In this document: positions 59,221-64,000 of the stretch, in pieces | Layout: the number at the start of each line of letters is the position of its first letter | Numbering within the stretch: position 1 is the first letter of the stretch | Source of the DNA: Lentisphaeria bacterium | GTDB lineage: Bacteria; Verrucomicrobiota; Lentisphaeria; Victivallales; Victivallaceae | DNA length: 64,000 bases | NCBI GenBank assembly: GCA_022009855.1 | Contig: CP091727.1 | Coordinates: 1,364,001 to 1,428,000, forward strand | Direction: 5' to 3' | Program-made: the position numbers and the translations under genes | Notes under the pieces: model-generated | Seen by the model: the letters and a program-made list of their open reading frames with translations, nothing else | Database searches by the model: none | What the model was told of the DNA's origin: nothing

Positions 59221-60160
59221 TTAGTTCCGGGCAAGGGTGACAGAGGCACGTTTACGGAAGAGATAAGGAACAGTCTGCTCAAAGGATGTTCGATCGCCAC
59301 GCACTAGCCGTTCAAGCGTGTCGAAGGCAGTTGCCGCCAAAGCGGTGTAGTTCTGCTCAAGAGTAGTGAGCGGCGGGTCCAAGAACTCTGAAACGTATGG
59401 CAGCTCCATCGTTCACAAATGACAGGTCCTGCGGCACCCGAACTCCGGCAACATGCAGCGCGTGAAGGATGTGGAGGGAATTGGTTTCCGACAGATTGAT
59501 AATAGCACTGACTCCGCTTTCGCACAGTTCCTTGACTACTCCATACGGTTCGTATTTCTCATGCATCGAATGGCGAATCACCGCATGATTCCCGAGGCCA
59601 AATCGTTCCATCGCAGCAAGGAAAACGTCACAGCGACGGCAGTTGGCGAAAGTCTCCGGATTCCCGCAGGTGAGCAACCCGATTCGGCGATGGTTATAAC
59701 TCACCAGATGGTTGAGTGCCTGCGACATACCGTCTGCTTCATCGGAGAAAACCGCGCAAATCCCTTCGAGCGGATTGCCGATGTCGTTGAGGCAGACCAG
59801 TGGCAAGGCGTAATTCCTTCCCCAGAAGCTTGCCAAGTGATTGCTATAATCAAAGCTGATCACGCCGAAGAAGTTCTGTTCCGGCAGGGAAGCAAGATCC
59901 TCCCCGGCGGTTATCTCCAGTGCATAGCCCAACTCCGCCGCCCGTAACTTCAGCGCATTGAGCAGACTGATGCTGTACCAGCCGAGAATCTCATGTGGAA
60001 CGACCAACAGTACCAACCGGATGTTGTTTCCAGGACGCGCCAACTCCAGAATTCGCCGCCGCGTTTCCGGCGCAATCCGCCCCCGATTGTTCAACACCCG
60101 TGATACCGTTGAAACTGAAACTCCGGTCCGTTCCGCTAATTCTTTCAGCTTTAATCTCAT
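59221..60160 (-). CDS. LacI-family transcriptional regulator (frameshifted)
   Basis: About 313 residues. LacI DNA-binding domain: MRLKLKELAERTGVSVSTVS, RVLNNRGRIAPETRRRILEL. Ligand domain: VLLVVPHEILGWYSISLLNA, GMSQALNHLVSYNHRRIGLL, GVSAIINLSETNSLHILHAL, and after a break near 59410 MELPYVSEFLDPPLTTLEQN. The canonical ending LTTLEQ is complete. A symmetric site TGCGCAA-N5-TTGCGCA lies 41 bases upstream of the ATG. Confidence 0.85.
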
Positions 60161-60200
60161 ATGTTTAATATAGGTCAGGAGAAAAGGAATATCAAGTCAA

Positions 60201-60219
60201 TGCGCAAAAAAATTGCGCA
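60201..60219. promoter_or_regulatory. Probable LacI-family operator
   Basis: TGCGCAA (60201-60207), five bases, TTGCGCA (60213-60219), a perfect 7+7 dyad. An overlapping 10-bp palindrome GCAAATTTGC follows at 60217-60226. Placed upstream of the LacI gene; autoregulation is inferred. The rest of 60161-60416 is AT-rich and holds no gene. Confidence 0.55.
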
Positions 60220-60328
60220 AATTTGCTCTTTTGTTGTTCATTAATATTGAGATACGGGGTTGCTTTTACCTGCATTTTTAGGTATAATAATTTGCAATTA
60301 CCAGTTCTGCCGTTTTCAAGATGTAATT

Positions 60329-61720
60329 CACAGCCATCCCATAGGAAAAGAAAAAGTTGAAAGATGATGGTTCTGGATGCAACTTATATTTCAGCAAAAA
60401 AAACAAGGAGCATCCATGAAACCATCAAAGCATAAAATGACCGTATTATCGCAAATTTTCAAGTTGATTCCGCGAAATTTGATTCCGAAACTTGCCAATG
60501 AGTTCGGAATAGACAGGCAGTCTCGGGTGTTCAGCCCGACGAGTCATGTTCTGGCTCTGGTCTTCGGACAGCTGACGCATGCCCTGGGGCTGAACGACAT
60601 CTGCGATACGCTTCGAAATCATTGCGGTCTGGTAAGCAAAATTCGGGATTGCGTTCCCCGAGCCGTAATGGTCTGTCCCACGCGAACCGGAACCGTGACG
60701 CAGGCATGGCGGAAAAACTGTTCTGGGAAGTTCTTGCTCATCTGAATGAGATCAGTCCGAACTTTCGGATTCAAGGCAGACGCTACTGTGCGTTGCCGAG
60801 ACGCTTCAAGCGGATGATCCATGTGGTTGATTCGACAACGATTCAGCTGATCGCCAACTGTCTGGATTGGGCAAAACACCGCAGGCGGAAAGCGGCGGCG
60901 AAAATGCATTTGCGTCTGGATTTGCGTTCCTTTCTGCCGAATTTCATTCTTGTAAAAACAGCCGGTACACACGATTCTGCGGAAGCACCGGCACTTTGCG
61001 AGGGAATCAACGAAGGTGAAATTGTCATCTTTGACAAGGCGTATGTCGACTTCAAACACCTCTGGCGGCTTTTCCAACGCGGCGTTTTCTGGATCACCCG
61101 CGCCAAGGACAATATGAAGTATGATGTTGTGGGACAGCACAGCGCACCCAAGCTCAATATTCTTCGAGATGTTGTCATCAAACTGACCGGACAACGAACT
61201 TCCGTCTGGTATCCTGAAACTCTCCGTCTGATCGAAGCAATCGTCGAAATCGATGGAAAGCCCAAACGGATGACCTTCATCACCGACAACTTCACTTGGG
61301 CGGCAAGCTCTATTTGCGATCTCTACAAGGCTCGCTGGGCCATTGAAGTTTTCTTCAAGGAGATCAAACAGACTCTTCAACTCTCAGACTTCATTGGCTA
61401 CAACGAGAACGCGGTGCGCTGGCAAATATGGACGGCTCTTCTCACATATATTTTACTCCGCTTTATTGCATGGCAGAATGAATGGAAGCATACTTTTACA
61501 AGATTGTTCACTGCCTTGCGCGGAGTCATCTGGCGCTGCCTGGATATGGGAAGTGTCCTCAGATGTTGTGGGACAGCATCTGACTCTGTCCGTATGCGAG
61601 GCGCTCCGGAACAGGCATATTTACCAGGATTCGCACAACTATAATCCAACTCAACGAAAAGGAAAAACCGGAAATGGGTAATTTTAAAAACAATCAACTC
61701 AGGCTCAAATAGGGTGGTTA
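60329..61720 (+). mobile_element. IS4-family insertion sequence (approximate ends)
   Basis: One IS4-type transposase gene with ~90 bases of left and ~75 bases of right flank. The sequences CAGCCATCCCATAG on the left and the complement of the right-end stretch around 61708-61720 (CTAACCACCCTATT) are weakly similar and may be the terminal repeats. Target duplication not resolved. Confidence 0.5.
60417..61644 (+). CDS. IS4-family transposase (frameshifted)
   Basis: About 408 residues. N-terminal DUF4372-like part: MTVLSQIFKLIPRNLIPKLA, SHVLALVFGQLTHALGLNDI. DDE core: MIHVVDSTTIQLI (first Asp), GEIVIFDKAYVDFKHLWRLF (second Asp), and YKARWAIEVFFKEIKQTLQL, an exact Y-(2)-R-(3)-E-(6)-K IS4 signature. 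One break near 60680. AAGGAGCATCC precedes the ATG. Confidence 0.85.
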
Positions 61721-61722
61721 GA

Positions 61723-64000
61723 ATGACGATTTCAAAGAATTATGGGACGGCAGTGATCCGGAAAATAATCCTTCTTTTTTCTTCTCGGCACCGTTGCCGC
61801 AACCGGGAAACTTTTCGGAACGGAAGAGATTCTGTTCCAGGTCGATCCGCGGCTCGACGCGCGGGGTCAGGGATTCGATCTGGCCGGCTTTTCCGGAATC
61901 CGGACCGACCGGGCGAAGAAGGTTCTGGAGCTGCGCATCCCCGCCGCCCCCCGCAAAACGGGCGTCTACCTGCGGACCTGTGCCGGAATGCTCGCCCGGA
62001 TGGATACCCGCGACCTCGAAGCGGCGGAGCTCCGCTTCACCCTCACCCCGTCCCGGCCGGTCGCACAGCCGGTCAAAGGGCGGTTCCGGATTCGCTGGAT
62101 GAGCGGCGAACGGGAAGATCTGGAGTTCCCCGTCATCGCCGATGGCAAGCGCCACACCTATCAAATCGACTTCGCCCGGCTCAAAACCAGACCGAAGCGG
62201 ACCGCCCGGTTCTACTGCTACATCTTCCCCGATCCCGACGGGAAACTGCCGCAGAGCGAACTGGAATTCGAATCGCTCCGGTTGATTCTGTCGCCCGCGG
62301 GCACCATCCGGAACTACACCGAAAACGCCCGCCTCCGCTTCGAACTTCTGGCCGACCAGCTCGCCGCGCTGCAGAAGATGCGCCTCGCGCCTCCGGGCGC
62401 GGCGGAGGAATTCGACGTCCTGACGAAAAGGTTCAACCGTCTCACGGCGGAGAACCGTCCCGACCGGGAAAAGATCGCCCCCTTCCGGGAGCTGAGCCGT
62501 CGCTACCATGCACTGAGCAGTCAGCTGGCTGCCGGACGGGAACTCGCGGAACTGCTCCGTGAACAAGAGGCGCAGGAAAGCACACTCCGGTTCCGTCGGG
62601 AACGGGGGAAACCATTCCGGCCGAACTCTCCGAAGCGGTCCGGCAGTTCGGCGAAAAAAATCACGCCGCCGCGGAAACCTTCCGCCGCACCGGCACCGCC
62701 GGAACAGAACAGGGCGCGCAAAAAAGAGCTGAGCCGCACCATCTGGAACAAACTTCTCGCTCCGGAACCGGGCAAGCTCCGCTGGCAGCCGGGAGCGAGC
62801 CGGGAGAGCTTCGGCCTCTTCGGCTGGCAGCACGGCAATCTGGACCTCCTCGCCGAAACCGCCCGGCTGGACCGGCTGGAACGCAACTACTTCGTCAATC
62901 CGGACGGTTCGAAAACCATGCTCCGGTTCCGTCCGGACGGTGCGGAATATGTCGGCATGGAGTCCACTCCCCGCTCGATCAACTGGACTTCGCGGAGCTG
63001 GCGCTACACCTACAGCCTCAACGGCAGAAAGATCCGCTGGGAACTTGCCGGCAGCTGGCTGGCCCCCGGAGTTCTCATCGACACCGACGCGCCCCGGATG
63101 GCGATCGCCCCCCTCTCCGGAGCGGCGAAAGCGCCTCTGCGCCTCGCCATCCCCACCCGGCAGGGAATCCGTCTGCTCGGGAGCGGAGAACTTGCGCAGT
63201 TCCACTGGCGCGACCTCTCGGAAAACTGGCTGCTGATTCTGGGCGGTTCCCAAAATCCGGAAGTTCCCCGGCTGCTCACCCTCCAGCACCGCCCCGCCTC
63301 GGTGGAGTTCCGGAATGGAGAGATTATCCTCTCCCGCACCGCCGGAGTCGGAACGGTCGGATTTGCCCAGCTCTACGGAGTGCGGCCGCTTCCGGCGGGA
63401 TGGTCCACCCGGTGGAAACAGCTCCCGCAAGCGGTCACCGAACAGTGTCGCCGCCTCAACGCCGTGATGACCGCTTATCCGTGGCAGTGCGACGAATTCT
63501 TCGCCGTGGACCGGGAGAACAACCGGCTCCACATCGCCAACGGCTTCACCTACCGCAAAATCCAAAACGACTGGAACTATCCGGGCCGCGAGATCGCCCC
63601 GCTGCCGCCGGTCCTGCCCTTCGCCGTCCGCAAGGGATATCCCGCCCAGCTGCCGGAGTATGAGAACTTCGACTTCGACACCATCTTCGGCCCCTATGCC
63701 GGTGTCTATGCCAACCGGCTGGAATACTCGCTCTTCCTGCCCGACCTGCAGGGAGTGAGCTATCTCAAGACCGACCGCTACCCGCAGCGGATCACCCGGG
63801 CCAACCAGGCGGTCTGGAGCTACAAGGAGGTGCATCCGAACAGCTACACCGCCCGCCCCCACGATCCCTCCACCACCTGGGCGATGTATCTGGACTCCTG
63901 GAATCTGCTCAACCCGGCGGAACGGAAGTTTCTGGAAACCTGCAACCGGATCAGCCTCGATGTCTATTTTGCCGCGACGCGGAACGCCAACTATACCCTC
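61723..64000 (+). CDS. Large exported protein of unknown family, N-terminal part (runs off the window)
   Basis: Over 750 residues visible, no stop before the end. Start MTISKNYGTAVIRKIILLFF continues, after correcting the T run near 61776, into LLGTVAATGKLF, a signal peptide. The next part is beta-rich (ILFQVDPRLDARGQGFDLAG, YCYIFPDPDGKLPQSELEFE), then a helical stretch (LADQLAALQKMRLAPPGAAE), then a part out of frame between two indels (~62590-62730), then beta-rich again (FGLFGWQHGNLDLLAETARL, WLLILGGSQNPEVPRLLTLQ). Aromatic-rich repeats suggest a carbohydrate-active or surface protein, but no catalytic family is recognised. Confidence 0.6.

Noticed and set aside
61718..63862. 714-codon open frame on the minus strand
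   Set aside because: Antisense to the exported protein frame; Arg/Pro/Gly-rich composition typical of the complement of a GC-rich gene, with no recognisable domain.
1..64000. Many genes as true pseudogenes or programmed frameshifts
   Set aside because: Essential genes are affected at homopolymers in the same way, and intact long genes lie between them; sequence error is the simpler explanation.

Overview
The window reads as a GC-rich chromosome segment of a Lentisphaerota / Victivallales-type bacterium (PVC superphylum). The evidence is: several DUF1559-like pseudopilins with the FTLIELLVVIAIIAILA leader, many LacI, GntR-LacI and AraC regulators sitting beside carbohydrate genes, secreted glycoside hydrolases, a fucose isomerase locus, and Gram-negative outer-membrane genes (an MlaA lipoprotein). 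The placement is inferred from gene content, since no rRNA or tRNA gene was found.

Layout. 0-3.6 kb is an envelope and housekeeping block: a UDP-sugar pyrophosphorylase end, ftsW, murG, a small exported protein and a DUF721/DciA-like protein. 3.6-7.3 kb holds two polytopic glycan-assembly proteins (an ArnT/GT39-like transferase and an O-antigen-ligase-like protein). 7.4-9.3 kb is a tandem pseudopilin pair. 9.4-13.9 kb holds two flavin oxidoreductases around an AraC and a LacI regulator. 14.4-19.0 kb is a translation and RNA-modification block: a radical SAM protein fused to an MnmD-like tRNA methyltransferase, rlmN, a TPR protein and a 29-residue basic protein. 19.1-30.3 kb is a sugar-sensing region: a transporter with a divergent regulator and a palindromic operator, a second GntR-type regulator with promoter and operator, an insertion sequence, a pseudopilin, a large secreted glycoside hydrolase and a LacI regulator. 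30.3-38.2 kb has a radical SAM protein, a tight operon icd / EIIA-CBS / NhaD-like antiporter / GNAT, a secreted deacetylase-like protein, a lipoprotein and an NFU protein. 38.3-45.7 kb runs on the minus strand from fucI through a GHL6-type glycosidase to an MlaA-alpha/beta-hydrolase fusion and a serine hydrolase.

From about 45.9 to 61.7 kb the base composition falls and the content becomes mobile or plasmid-like. It holds hipBA, an IS630 element, a RepA/DnaB-type ATPase followed by a 21-bp iteron array, large inverted repeats sharing a 12-mer, an excisionase-like HTH protein, a YagK/YfjJ (HUH-like) replication protein, an unfamiliar Trp/Cys-repeat protein, a RelB-PIN pair, a zinc-ribbon membrane protein, DUF932, a Cas4/RecB-like nuclease, a recombination-accessory-like protein, BrnTA, a sliding-clamp homologue, a LacI regulator and an IS4 element. 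I read this as an integrated plasmid or satellite-type replicon. After it a large exported protein of unknown family begins and runs off the end.

More than half of the genes need one or more single-base frame corrections, many at homopolymer runs (G6, A6, T6). This looks like uncorrected sequencing or assembly error rather than gene decay. Coordinates for such genes therefore span the whole reconstructed gene.
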